Below, in pieces: positions 34,550-45,873 of a DNA stretch of 64,000 nt (its first letter is position 1; every line of letters starts with the position of its first letter). The DNA is taken from positions 37,819,992 through 37,883,991 of the forward strand of contig CM067069.1 of NCBI GenBank assembly GCA_033980235.1, in the 5' to 3' direction. This DNA comes from Diadema setosum. Lineage: Eukaryota; Echinodermata; Echinoidea; Diadematoida; Diadematidae. The notes beneath the pieces are model-generated. The model had not been told where the DNA came from and did no database searches. It saw only the letters and a program-made list of their open reading frames with translations. Made by a program: the position numbers and the translations under genes.

Positions 34550-36240
34550 TTAGACTGCCCGTGCCTTTCTCTTAGCTGTCCTGTCGGTCTGCTGTACGTG
34601 CCTTACAGCTTCAGCTCTCTGAACGCCCTCCGTGACGGTGCCTCTCCATAGCGGACGATCTTCAGCTACACCTTCCCATGTGTTGGTGTTGATGTCCATC
34701 GTCTTCATGTCACGTTTGCACACATCTTTGAAGCGAAGATGCGGCCTTCTCATGGGACGAGACCCCTCGCATAGCTCTCCATACAGCATGTCCTTCGGGA
34801 TGCGACCTGGTTCCATTCGACGCACATGATCCAACCACTTCAGGCGTCTCTGGCTGAGGAGTGAAAACATGCTGAGAATGCTGGCACGCTGGAGGACCTC
34901 TGCATTTGTCACCCTATCCTGCCATTTTATGTGCAGGAGTCGTCTGAGGCAACGGAGGTGGAAGGTGTTGAGCCTCTTCTTCTGGCCAGCATATGTTGCC
35001 CAGGACTCAGAGCCGTATAGCAGGGTGCTGAGGACGCAGGCTTGGTAAACGCGGAGCTAGGTGTTCTAGGTCAGCTGACTGTTGTTCCATACGCGCCTGT
35101 TCAGTTTGGCCATGACTGCGGTAGCTTTCCCTATCCTACTGCTTATCTCATTGTCAAGGGAGAGGGAACTGGAGATTGCTGAACCAAGGTAGGTGAAAGA
35201 GTCCACTTCCTCCATATGTGTGACATTAATGGAGATGTCTGGAGGCGAGTCAGTGCCTTGGGTCAAGATCTTAGTCTTTTTCAGGCTGATGGTTAGTCCA
35301 AACTCTTTACAGGCATGGGACAGACAATCAACAAGCCTCTGCAATCCCGCTTCTGTGTGCGATACCAGAGCAGCGTCGTCAGCGAACAGCATTTCTTGGA
35401 TAAGAACCTCTCTAACTTTGGTTTTGGCATGCAGTCGGGTGATGTTGAATAGCTTCCCGTCCGCTCTGGTACGGATGTAGATGCCCTCTGTGCAGTCAAC
35501 AAAGGCGTACTGAAGGAGCATGGAGAAGAAGATTCCGAAAAGTGTCGGTGCGAGGACACAGCTTTTCTTCACACCGCTGTTCACAGGGAAGGCATCAGAA
35601 GTTCTCCCGTTGTAGCAGACTCTACTTTGCATTTTCTCGTGAAAGGAAATGATAATTTGGAGCAGTCTCGGGGGGCATCCAATCTTCTGCAGGAGACTAA
35701 AGAGTCCACTTCGGCTGACCAGGTCAAAGGCTTTCGTCAGGTCTATGAAGGTAATGTACAGCGGCTTTTGCTGCTCACGGCACTACTCCTGCAGCTGGCG
35801 TAGTGAGAAGATCATGTCTACTGTAGATCGGTCTACCCTGAAGCCGCACTGCGACTCTGGATACAGCCGGGAGGCAAGACTCTGCAGGCGCGCCAGAACT
35901 ACACGTGCGAAGACTTTTCCGACAACACTTAGGAGAGAGATGCCTCTATAGTTGTTGCAGTCGCTGCGGTCTCCCCTGTTCTTGTAGACAGTGACGATAT
36001 TGGCATCACGCATATCTTGGGGGACGTGGCCTTTTTCCCAGAAAATACACAAGAGCTCATGGAGGTGTTGCAGTAGTACTGGCTTGCCGCTCTTTAGAAC
36101 TTCTGGTGGGATACCATCATTTCCTGGAGCCTTCCCGCAGGATAGACGGTCAATGGCTTTGCTGAGTTCTTCTTTTGTAGGCAGGGCATCCAGTTCCTCC
36201 ATGATTGAAAGGCTAGTTAAGGTGTCCAAGGCAGCATATG
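34550..36240 (-). pseudogene. Retrotransposon RT and C-terminal domain
   Basis: Continuing leftwards from a poly(A) slip at about 36,245-36,255, the RT reads GKAPGNDGIPPEVL, NNYRGISLLSVVGKVFARVV, ITFIDLTKAFDLV and LFADDAALVSHTE (FADD catalytic pair). It then reads LKKTKILTQG and the C-terminal zone LKWLDHVRRMEPGRIPKDML and WRGTVTEGVQRAEA. In-frame TAG codons interrupt it near 35,785 and twice near 35,060. These, with the frame change, prevent a full product. Confidence 0.85.
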
Positions 36241-36595
36241 TTACCTTTTTTTTTGGGCTGCATAAAGTTCCAGGTAATGTTCTACCCAGCGTTCAAGCTG
36301 CTTACATTGGTCTGTGATGGCTTCTCCAGTCTTTGTTCTAAACGGTGCAGTCTTGATGGCGATGGGACCGATTGCAGCTTTAATGCTGTCGTACATGTCC
36401 CTGGTATTTCCGCTGACTGCAGCTGTCTGAATCCTGCGGCATAGGTTCAACCAGTAGTCATTAACACAACGGCGCCCAGTCTGTTGAACCTTGTTGCGAG
36501 CAGTTCTTAGGACATTGTGTGTGCTAGAGATGGGGTTCTGCTTGTAGGCCAACAGGGCTTTCCTCTTGGCTTCAACATCTGGTTGCATCTCAGTC

Positions 36596-37618
36596 TCAGT
36601 ACCAGTCTTCGCTCCGACGTTCCTTCTTCCCGAACACAGAGAAGGCTGAGTAGTAGATAGTATCCCGAAGGTGGCACCATTTACTATCAATATCATTGTC
36701 ATTTGGAATTGAAGTGATCATTTTCTCATGGGACGTGTCCTGAAATCGTCGACATCTCTCGAGGTCGTTGACCCAGCAGGTGTTGATGCGTGGGAGACCT
36801 TTGGTTTTGGTTCGATGTATTTTCTTTGTCATCAATCTCACTTTGCTACTGACGAGGGAGTGATCTGAGTCGCAGTCTGCGCTGTGATAGCTCCGTGTGT
36901 GGAGAACACTGCTAAGGTCTGTACGCTTGGTGATGACAAGATCAAGTTGGTGCCAGTGTTGAGACCGAGGATGTCTCCAGGAGACTTTGTGGCGTTCTTT
37001 ACCTTTGAAATAGGTGTTTGTCACACACAGACCACGATGGCAGCACAGCTCCAGCAGCCGCTGTCCATTATCATTCATCTTTCCCGTGCCTTGGTGGCCG
37101 AGGCAGGAAGGCCAGGTGTTGTAGTCAGCTCCCACTCTAGCATTAAAATCTCCTAGAAGATAAAGTCTTTCAGTGTTGGGGATCATGGATATCATCTCAT
37201 CCAATTCTTCATAGAACTGGTCTTTAGTCTCTGAGGTGGAGCAGAGTGTCGGTGCATAAATGCTGAAGATGTTGATGAAGCCCACTGTTGTAGACAAACG
37301 CAGGGTGAGTATTCTCTCTGTCCCGCCAGTTGGTGGTTCAATGGTGGAAGCCACGGCGAAGCCCATCCCGTGCTGTCTTGGGTCGTCCTGTGACAGACCC
37401 TTCCAAAAGAAGGTGTAATTGGCTTCCTTGATAGAACCACTGTCTGCCAGACGGGTCTCCTGTAGACAGGCAATGTCAACATTTAGTCTTGATAGTTCCT
37501 TGTCGATAATCGCAGTCTTTCGGGCATCATTAATCTGTTCGATGTTGTTATTAAAACCAGGGCACATGGTTCGAACGTTCCAGGTTGCTAGCCGAAGAGT
37601 TGGAGTCTTCATTTTCAC
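36596..37618 (-). pseudogene. Retrotransposon endonuclease domain (APE-like)
   Basis: A 340-residue frame begins MKMKTPTLRLATWNVRTMC. APE-type motifs appear in order: ATWNVRTM near residue 11, LQETRL near 53, LLGDFNARVG near 155 and SDHSLV near 250. The last is the catalytic His-Asp region. The enzyme nicks target DNA to prime reverse transcription. The frame shifts near 36,600-36,700 into the linker frame (36,702-36,241: KALLAYKQNPISSTHNVLRT), so the polyprotein is broken. Confidence 0.9.
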
Positions 37619-38322
37619 TTCTTAGCTTCTCTTTTCCTATTTGACGGATGCATGATTTAGGCCTACAGTTTGCTTATCAGATTGAGCTTCTGCCCGATAA
37701 GTGCTACTTCTTACATTGTGTCGACGTCTTGAGACGTCGCTGGAGTGTCTTCTCCAGAGTGCTACGAGCCTGGGCTGATGGGAAATGGAGAACTTGTGCT
37801 GCCCATACGTCAAGTTCCCCTCTCGGCGTCGCTGATGTAGTCCAAAGGAAAGGATGAACCAATACAATTTGGCACCAGCACAGCTGCAGGAGTTGCCGGA
37901 AGGTAACGCAATGCGTTGCTCGACCGCCTTAGGGACTCCACTCCGGATTTCTGTAGGGTTTACTCCTTAGCCTTTTCTTCTCCCGAAGATAACCACAAGG
38001 CAGTGGGACCGCGTGGCAGGTTGTACTAGGTTACGTGGTACTAGTAGCAGGGTTGATTATTCCTGACCTGACCTATACTAAATACTACTCTCTGCTAGCC
38101 GTTTCGCACTAAAGTGTCAACATAATCCCGCGATAAAAGCAATGAAATTCACACGTTGTTTTACGTTTCTTTGACTCCACTAACGTCACAATTGAAGATT
38201 GCGTTGATTCCTTCAAATCCAATGATGTCACAATGGAAGTGACATCATACTCCATCGTACTTCTCCATCGTACTTCTCTTCTTTGAGAAGTACGGGTCAC
38301 ATATACTATGTCTAATACTTAC

Positions 38323-38496
38323 TTTATTGCGTGTGCCATGTGAAGCCATTGTTGCAAAAAACATCTCAGGTAGGTTCTGGAATTTGAGATCGGCACGCTC
38401 GAGATGAGGCAGACGACAAAGAAATTCAGCCAGGTTTACTGATGCTGCTGGCATTGAATCCCAACTTTGGTGTGATAACAAATCAAGCTCGCGGAT
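38323..38496 (-). CDS. LRR exon C of the NLR-like gene
   Basis: The exon is 174 nt (58 codons), in phase 0 between TTCTCTTGCAG and AAA|GTAAGT. It encodes IRELDLLSHQSWDSMPAASV, then LAEFLCRLPHLERADLKFQN, then LPEMFFATMASHGTRNK. The pattern I-x-x-L-x-L, then a helix, then LPHLERADLKF, then FFATMAS is the repeat style of echinoderm NLR LRR tails. The intron that follows was invaded by a MITE and a retrotransposon. Confidence 0.75.
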
Positions 38497-39596
38497 CTGC
38501 AAGAGAAAAAAAAAACCAAACACGTATGTCTAAGGACAAGTCTTTTAAGAAACACTATCAAAAAACCTAAAACGCTCGTTTAAACAAAACACACATAAGG
38601 AGGTAAAAACATATCGGTCTAGTGCCGTTTGAAAGGAAGTTCTTATTCTCCTATTTGGCCTCTTTTCATTGTACAATTCAACGATTGCACAATTTGTTTT
38701 CGATTGAAAGGGGAATAGGAACCAAAGATAGGGAAGACAGCAGAAAATATCATGTTTTAAAAGAAAGGATAAAACAAACTATTGAAAGTCGTCATTTAAT
38801 AAAAAATGATTGCGTAGTCAACATTTTGCCACATTACATTTTTCAGTATTTTCCCATATTGTATTGAATTCAACTGGTCGTTTATTTGCATGTATGACAC
38901 TTATAACAATGACTATAGGACTATCTGAGCGATAAATCAGAAGTCGACTCAATCCTTCTCGACGCTTCAACGAATTAAGCACCTGCAATTCCTAACATTA
39001 TGACAGTGCGTGAAATTTAGGGCAGGTAGTCCTTTCCGTCAAGGAATTTAAGAATACTTCGCGATATGCGTAACTTTCACAGACGCTCTGACCAGCCGAC
39101 ACCAAATCATCTCTGTAACTAGGTCCTCCCGCCTTGGCCACGTTGAACCTCAATTAAAACAAAAAAAAAAACACGAAAAAACAAATTATATAAATTGCCA
39201 ATTCGTAAAAAAAAGAAGGAGATAAAGACAAATTTCGTATAATGTCGTGTATCAATTCATCCCAAATCGTAATCTTTCAGAAGACACATACTTTCGTTAT
39301 GTTTGAGGGTGTATAATGAGATTCACACGAATCACATTTTCACTCATGCAAAGGCACGCCCAAGCAGATGGCAATGATAACGCTAGCAATATCTGATTTT
39401 TACCCATTTTCATATTTTAACATTGTCCCTCTTCTCTGAGTGTCCCGTTCTCTTAATAGAAAAAAAAAAAAATCTTCTGATGGTCTGTCTTTCTTTTTAA
39501 TGAAAACCCATATTTCTCTTCTGAGTAATATCATTTCTCCAATGAAAACTCATATTCTATTGTAGGTGTCCCTCCCCTTCAGATCCTGTCACTTTT

Positions 39597-41127
39597 AGTC
39601 CATGGGCCAAGACTCGTAAAATGGGTTATTGGTACCACCTGAGGTGGCAATACCTTTTTGGTGTCATTTTGTTTGTCGGACATAGATATGCTTATCAAGC
39701 TATGATAGCATTTCCAAATGAGTAGCTTAGTCATAATAAATGAATTCTTAACCAATTTGGTTTCGTTTTTATATCCCTATACTTCTGAATCGAAACTAAC
39801 CGGTATAAAAAGAAGAGCACTGTCTTCTGTATGTCCACAGGTGTTCTGTTGTAAACGCGGTGCGCTTAGTCTTTATTCAAGGCAGCGAAGGGAATATCCA
39901 AAGGGTTATGATGTCCACAGCTGTCACGCGGTGCGCTTAGTCTTTATCCAGAACAATGTACCGTTATCATATCTAAAGTTCCTAATAAAAGGGATTATCT
40001 ATACTGTTTTTATACTACCCTTAACTCTTTATGTGCCATGGTGGAAACCCCCTGTGTGCCACGTTATTCTGAGACACGAAGATAGTCATGCTTAGAGAAA
40101 GAATTCTGTTTTTTTCCAAACTGTATAACTTCTACAAATTTCTGTTAAGCTGGACATAATAGTGAGCAAAGTTAAAGAGAAGAGGAATGCAAACTTTGCT
40201 TCCATATACAATGTATAACAATTCTATTTTCAATTTTTCTTTTGAATTATCAGTTGCCACATTACTGTAAAGGAATGACTTTTGCACATAAAATAGTGAC
40301 AGAAACTTAAAGTGTACATGCAAAATCTAGTTGGGAACACCGCTTGATAGTCATTCACCACATAGAATGCAAGCCGTATGTGAGAGGAACAAAAGCGCGA
40401 GAAACGCTTTGATTGTACCGCGGGATTAGCGATTTATCGATCGGTTTTGGCGGCTTTGTTTGTTGAGCAGAATATGCGAAGTTGGCACGCCTGGCACTGA
40501 GTCGGACGTGCGAACGTGGCACATAAAGAGTTAAAACAAATACATCAGTTTTAAACAAAAATCCCTCTGCCCATTTACAACATTGTTTATTACAATGAAT
40601 TGTAGTGTACCGGTACATTGTTTTTGCATCATCTTTCATTGTTCAAAGCGACATTGGCGTGGTACTAGAGTTTTCACCGTCGCGTTTGCACCGGAAAATG
40701 ACAAATAATTGAAAAATACGGTAAAATTCACTAGGAATTGTTTTTGTTGTATACACTGTATTATAAGCTTTGGATATTCCCTTCGCCGTCTTGAATATTA
40801 GACTAAGCGCTGTGGACATCATAACCTTTGGATATTCCCTTCGCTGCCTTGAATAAAGACTAAGTGCACCGCGTTTACAACAGAACACCTGTGAACATAG
40901 AAGACAGTGCTTTTTTTTTTGTATAGCGGTTAGTTTCGATTCAGAAGTATAGGGATATAACAACGAGACCTATGGGTTAAAAATTCATTTCTTATGACTA
41001 AGCTACTCATTTGGAAATGCTATCATAGCTTGATAAGCATATCTATGCCCGACAAACAAAATGACACCAAAAAGGTTTTGCCACCTCAGGTGGTACCAAC
41101 ATCTGGCCTGGCCCATGGACTATTTTT
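39597..41127. mobile_element. 1.5-kb inverted-repeat element with about 330-bp arms
   Basis: The left arm starts AGTCCATGGGCCAAGACTC, continues GGTACCACCTGAGGTGGCAA and runs to about 39,930. The right arm (about 40,795-41,127) is its inverse, ending TTGCCACCTCAGGTGGTACC then GGCCCATGGACT. Within the left arm, a phrase (CGGTGCGCTTAGTCTTTA) occurs twice, and likewise on the right. The spacer contains a separate TTAA-flanked insertion at 40,025-40,530. Confidence 0.75.
40025..40530. mobile_element. 506-bp TTAA-flanked element
   Basis: Ends are CTCTTTATGTGCCA and the exact inverse TGGCACATAAAGAG, each bordered by TTAA (40,021-40,024 and 40,531-40,534). It lies inside the spacer of the larger inverted-repeat element. 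No ORF of note. Confidence 0.75.
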
Positions 41128-41541
41128 GACAAGTACATTTTCTTCAGGTATTCTCTAATAATCATAATTGCTCCTTCTCTATGTATCATTTTCTTTACTG
41201 AAAGGGCTTCTGGTTTCATCAATAAATTTTGCTCGCTCCTTATCAAATGACTATTGTATGATGTTTAGGGAATAAGGTTAACTGCATTTCTTGCATCATA
41301 ATTATAGAACCTGTTGATATTGTTCAGATGAATTTAAACATACATCATATGACTGTGCTAATATGACCCCCCCCCCAAAAAAAAAAAAAAAACAACGATG
41401 AATGTAATTATTCCATAATTATGCGAATCCCTGTTGCAATAAAGCTTCGCAGTTTGTGTTTTGTAATAAAAAAAATATTGTCAACGGAAACAAAAGGAAA
41501 TTGACCAGAATTTCATATAATCTTTAGTGGAAAAATGATCA

Positions 41542-41626
41542 AAAAAACTTGGAATCCATTGGGATTCTAACCCGAGACCTCCGGATTGCTAGCCCCATGC
41601 TTTACCGACTAAGCTATAGAAAGGAT
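41542..41626 (-). tRNA. tRNA-Ala(AGC)-like pseudogene or SINE head
   Basis: Read right to left it has an A box TAGCTTAGTCGGTAAAGC, a loop CTAGCAA that would give anticodon AGC, and a B box GGGTTAGAATCCC (one change from GGTTCGAATCC). A T7 terminator follows at about 41,548-41,541. The anticodon stem and acceptor pair poorly, so this is a tRNA pseudogene or SINE head rather than a working gene. Confidence 0.5.
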
Positions 41627-41716
41627 GTCCACCCCAGAAACCCTTCATTCTCAACGTTCAAATGGTCAGAAGATATAGCTGTGTGCATGTGTGCGCCACA
41701 CACGCACACACTTAGG

Positions 41717-41925
41717 GCCGGATACATTAAAGCTAGCAATATTACTTGTGCTAGCATTTTACCTGACTCCGTATGCATAAAACCAAGCAATTTCTTGCGA
41801 GCAAAAGCTTTTGCTAGCAAACACAAGCAATTGCTTACTGCCCGCAAGAAATTACCTACAAACCAAGCATTTGCTTAAAAACGTACGGTATGCATAAAAC
41901 ATACTTGTACCTTTTACTTGACCCT
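41717..41925. mobile_element. Diverged AAGCAATTGCTT-family element end
   Basis: It starts GGGCCGGATACATTAAAGC and follows the same order of blocks as the copies at 22,285 and 63,785, including TATGCATAAAAC and AAGCATTTGCTTAAAAACGTA. It is more diverged and lacks the opposite end. Confidence 0.65.
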
Positions 41926-41929
41926 GTGA

Positions 41930-42260
41930 TGAACTTCAATTGCCCAAAGGACGGCTACCATACAAGTTTGTTCACAAACAAACGTAGGGATCAAAAGTTT
42001 TGAGCCATAATTGAAACGCGTCGTAAACACTTAACATTGGGCCTTAAAAGTTTGTTGACCCCTGTCTGTGACCTTTGACTTTGTGGTAACCTTCAACTCC
42101 CCAAGGGACATCTACCATCCAAGTTTAGTCACAAGCAAACATATGGATCACAAGTAATGTCAAAACTCGCCGTAAAAAAAATTAACATTAGGCCTTAAAG
42201 TTCATTGACCTCTGCCTGTGATCTTTGACTTTGTGGTGACCTTCATGTTTGGTAAAATGT
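41930..42260. repeat. Two tandem units of about 150 bp
   Basis: Each unit contains AACATTnGGCCTTAAA, TTGACC(C)CTG(T/C)CTGTGA and CTTTGACTTTGTGGT. The first spans about 41,930-42,090 and the second about 42,091-42,250. The units are about 80% alike by eye. Confidence 0.6.
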
Positions 42261-42439
42261 GTAATATTTGTATAACCACTCCTTCTTCCAAGTTTGATTG
42301 AACTGAAAAACATCAGTAGAGCGTTATTCAAGTTTTTGTAGCGTTACGGACGGACGACGATCGGACAGACTCCGCAGACGATCCCTATAGTCTCTCCACA
42401 CCTCTGGTGGGCTCGACGGAAAGTACAGTTGAGTGCGTG

Positions 42440-42660
42440 GAGGACGACAGGTATGTTAGCATCAACACACCATTGAATGGAAAACTCTGTCATCGTCAAC
42501 ACTACATAATATGCAGACACGCAAAGCAAATTACATGACCAAAAACAATATCATGTAAATAAGGAATAACAAAGTAGTTTCATTTAAACAATAATGGGAG
42601 CAATATACACATAAAGAAAATATAACGCGCATCAGATATATTCGTGAAATTAGACAACCC
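42440..42660 (-). pseudogene. Decayed LRR exon unit (duplicate of the 60.5-kb unit)
   Basis: The flank at 42,545-42,630 (ATCATGTAAATAAGGAATAA, then AATGGGAGCAATA) closely matches the intron upstream of LRR exon B at 60,545-60,610 (TTCATGTAAATCAGGAATAA, then ATGGGAGCAATA). Where the exon should start, the minus strand reads TGTAG then VDDDRVFHSMVC and a stop, compared with IDDLKLHFQ in exon B. This is most simply a duplicated LRR unit whose exon has been truncated. Confidence 0.45.
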
Positions 42661-42945
42661 TAAATGTAATACTTTTTAAGCCTAAATGTAATATCGAACC
42701 TAAATGTAACAACGACCCTAAATGCAACACACCTTAACCCTAAATGTAATAACAACCGTAAATGTAACACATTTCAACCCTGAATGTAATATCAACCATT
42801 GTACATCTTAACGATAAATGTAATAACAACCCTAAATGTAATACATTTCAACGCTAAATGCAATAACAATCCTAACTGAAATTCACGTCAACCCTATTAA
42901 ATGTAATATATTTTAACGTTTAGTGTAATTACGAATCTAAATCTT
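42655..42945 (-). repeat. CCCTAAATGTAAT degenerate tandem array (left)
   Basis: About ten copies of CCCTAAATGTAATA(A)CA(A) type, spaced about 30-35 bp apart. The opposite orientation reads TTACATTTAGGGTT. A mirror array lies at 43,260-43,800. Confidence 0.8.
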
Positions 42946-43259
42946 CATTCAGTGTCCATGATTGTTTACAGATTTGTTGAAAAAAATGGGCAAAAATTCT
43001 TTGCGAGACTTTGAGCGAAGTCTGAACAAAATGTGTCTGTGATTGTATGATAATGAAGGCAATAGAATTGAAAACTATGTCACATTGACCTAATACACTT
43101 TGCAGCAAACAAAGGAACTAATGAGAATGTGTGATTTTTACCTAGGTAAACGACAAAAACGAATCTAAGCAACTATTGCTGCTCTTGAATGCTATAGAAG
43201 GTTGCGTCACATCCCCTACCCCCTGACCTTTTGCCCGATATTCTGCGTTGGTTACACTC

Positions 43260-43800
43260 CCTATAATGAGGTGTATTAGATTTAGGGCCGTAATTACATT
43301 AAGCGTTAAAATGTATTGTATTTGATAGGGTGGACATGAATTACACTTAGGATTGTTATTACATTAAGCGTTAAAATGTATTACATTTAGGGTTGTTATT
43401 ACATCTAGCGTTAAGATATTACATTTTGGGTCGATATTACATTTAGCGTTAAAGATGTATTACATTAAGGGTAGATATCATATTTAGGGTTGAAATGTAT
43501 AACATTTAGGGTTGTTATTAAATTTAGGATCAATATTACATTTAGGGTTAAAAAGTATAACATTTATGGTCGATATTACATTAAAGGTTGATATGTATTA
43601 CATTAGGGTTGCCACCTATGACATTCAGGGTTGTCTCCGGTTATTACATTTAGGGTTAAAATGTATTACGTTAAGGGTTGACTCCATTATCACATTTAGC
43701 GTTAAAATGTATTACATTTAGGGCTGTTGTTACATTTAGGGTTAAGGTGTATTACATTTAGGGTCGATATTACATTTAGCGTTGATATCGCATTAAGGGG
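43260..43800 (+). repeat. TTACATTTAGGGTT degenerate tandem array (right)
   Basis: About 18 copies of TTACATTTAGGGTT-like units on the plus strand, inverse to the array at 42,655-42,945. The two arrays are separated by about 315 bp of non-repetitive sequence. The right edge runs into a non-LTR remnant, whose frame begins within the repeat. Confidence 0.8.
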
Positions 43801-44416
43801 TGACACAGCTTCAACTTGGGAATGTCGGCAGGATCTACGGTGTACTTCTTCACATCGGACTCGGTTACATAACATCATGGCAGAATCAAATCTTGATCAA
43901 GGTGTGTCGTCACACACCAGATTGGTGCGTCGTGACAATACAATGGATGGCACTATCATTGACCTCGTGTTTACTGGTCGGAGTCATTCATTGCGAAAAG
44001 TGGAAACTGTGTCCAATCCAGTGGAGTCTGATCACCTTGATATAAGCTTTCGTATTCGTTCTTCAAGACCAGTCCCATTCCGTTCCGCCTTACGCTCGTT
44101 TCTTCAAGTTCACAAAGAGGATTTCAATCATCTCTGCAGTGTGCTAAGCCTTATACCATGGAGTTTCCCCATGAGCGACAAAGATGTCGACGAATGCAGC
44201 GAAACTTTCCTTGAATTATATCATGCAGCAGTCGACTCAATTCCAAAGAAAATAGATCGTAAATCTCGCTGCTCCCCACGGATAACACCTGAACTCCGGA
44301 AACTCCTCTTAAAGAAACAACCCCTGTTTAGAACGACCAAACGGTCAAAAGATCCTATAAAGACTGGGACTTTACAAAACTGCCAGAAATTGTACAAAGA
44401 CTCAGTGCGGCCGTGA
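43800..44416 (+). pseudogene. Non-LTR retrotransposon: endonuclease end and linker
   Basis: The frame reads NTMDGTIIDLVFTGRSHSLR, VSNPVESDHLDISFRI (the SDH block that ends APE-type endonucleases), then SPRITPELRKLLLKKQPLFR and KLYKDSVRP. This is the endonuclease-to-RT linker of a Jockey/CR1-like element. It ends near 44,416. The RT continues after 45,900, beyond an inserted solo-LTR-like block. Confidence 0.7.
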
Positions 44417-44729
44417 GATGGTAAAACAGTGTATCTATTACAGTAAATCGAGTTTAATGTTTTGCAAATGGACAGCCCTTTTTCCGGGTGTTTTTTTTTA
44501 TCGGTTTTTGTATCGCTACTTACGGGGTTTTGCCAAGAAAATTATATAAAATCCTACTTGGAGTGGGCGTCATATCTCAGTAACGGATTATTTCTTTTTT
44601 CAAAGTTTGTTTCATATTTAGATTACACTAAAGCAAACTGAAATTTACTAAGTAAATTTTTATGATTTTCGGCATACATTGTTTTGCCATCTCAAGTCCG
44701 AATGTAGAAAAGCATATTGGTCTATATGT

Positions 44730-45873
44730 TGTTACGACCAAAATCACTCTGAGAATGATCGCACAAAAGAAACAATCAACTAATGTTCAGGCAGTTTATT
44801 AACAGTGATATTGTGGGTACAGACTCGTAATCGGTTTTCACATCAGTACAATAATCATTAGAAACAAATATAAGTCAGTAATGGAATCACTTACATGTAT
44901 TACAGGCTAATCTTAATCACGGAGTTCCTATAGTCCCCTGGTGATGTCCAAATACGATGTTTGATGCACAGATGAATGATCCCCGATGCACCGATGTATG
45001 TTTCCTCCGACGTAAATCCAGAGGCACAGGGTACAGTATATATTCCACGTTATATCCACGGTATCAGATGTCCACGTTATAACTCCACAGTATGTCCACA
45101 GTGAAATGTGCAGAATCCAATGTTATGACGTCCACGTCCCGTCGATGCGTTGAATGATGATGCAGCCAGTAATATCTAGCTAGGAATCCAGTTCGTCACA
45201 GCTTTGCCATAACAATGTCCATTGACATTAAAATATGGGGTCTATCTCCAATGAAGGCACATTAATTCTCTGCAGGCAAAATGTCTCCCAGGCTTTATCT
45301 CCACAAATATAACAGGTCAGCCGGTAACACAGGACTGACTATAACAAGTCGCTTCAGAGCCAGAAGTGACGTAACTCTCAGAGCAGAGGTGTTGGGCACT
45401 CTGCCTACTGCAGAATTTCTCTGGCTTATATACTATCCATTCACCCCCTTCTAGCACATTCGGTAACTCTCTCCAACCTTGGGCCACGCACCTGAACATA
45501 CTAGCAAGTCCTAGTTCCAGGAATCCTGGATGACTCACTGCATAACATCATTGCCAAAATTAACTACCAATCACATTGGGCTACAGGGAAAGTGCCTCAC
45601 TCAGCCAAACATGTAAGCACTTCCTAGAACATTCTGGAATGGGTGAAATCATTCTAGATTGAGTGAGTTATAATGTATTTCCTGTTACATGCATGTACTG
45701 TATAGCTACATTGTATACCACCTAGAAAATTATCCACTGATCTGGTCAGCCTGTATGTCACCACATAGAATGTTCTCCATTAATCTGGTCCACCTGTGTA
45801 CATACACATTAAAACAACCATGCATGCAGTACATCATACATGTACATAACTACTAGTGTGTACATTTGTTACA
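44730..45873. mobile_element. Solo-LTR-like insertion with ATGT duplication
   Basis: It starts TGTTACGACC and ends TTGTTACA, so it has TG...CA termini with inverse TGTTAC/GTTACA. It is flanked directly by ATGT on both sides (44,726-44,729 and 45,874-45,877). It is 1,144 bp with no coding sequence. It lies between the two parts of a decayed non-LTR element. A solo LTR is the simplest reading. Confidence 0.55.

Larger units (their letters stand above)
34399..38278 (-). mobile_element. Near-full-length APE/RT non-LTR retrotransposon
   Basis: The 3.88-kb insertion, read right to left, is flanked by a 12-bp duplication TTCTTTGAGAAG (34,387-34,398 and 38,279-38,290). It has a 5' UTR of about 650 bp, then endonuclease, linker, RT and C-terminal domains, and a 3' end carrying (CCAA)3. 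The architecture resembles RTE-like elements often annotated as craniofacial development protein 2-like. Coding disruptions are few, so it is a young but inactive copy. Confidence 0.85.
33742..38301 (-). mobile_element. Second TGTGAC MITE copy, split by a retrotransposon
   Basis: The inverted copy starts TGTGACTCGGCATCAC and continues ACAAAAAGTCGTC. It runs to TTCTTTGAGAAG at 34,398, where the retrotransposon begins. It resumes at 38,291 with TACGGGTCACA and ends against TA at 38,302. The rejoined MITE would be about 668 bp. Its edge lies about 20 nt inside the intron that follows the LRR exon at 38,323. Confidence 0.8.
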
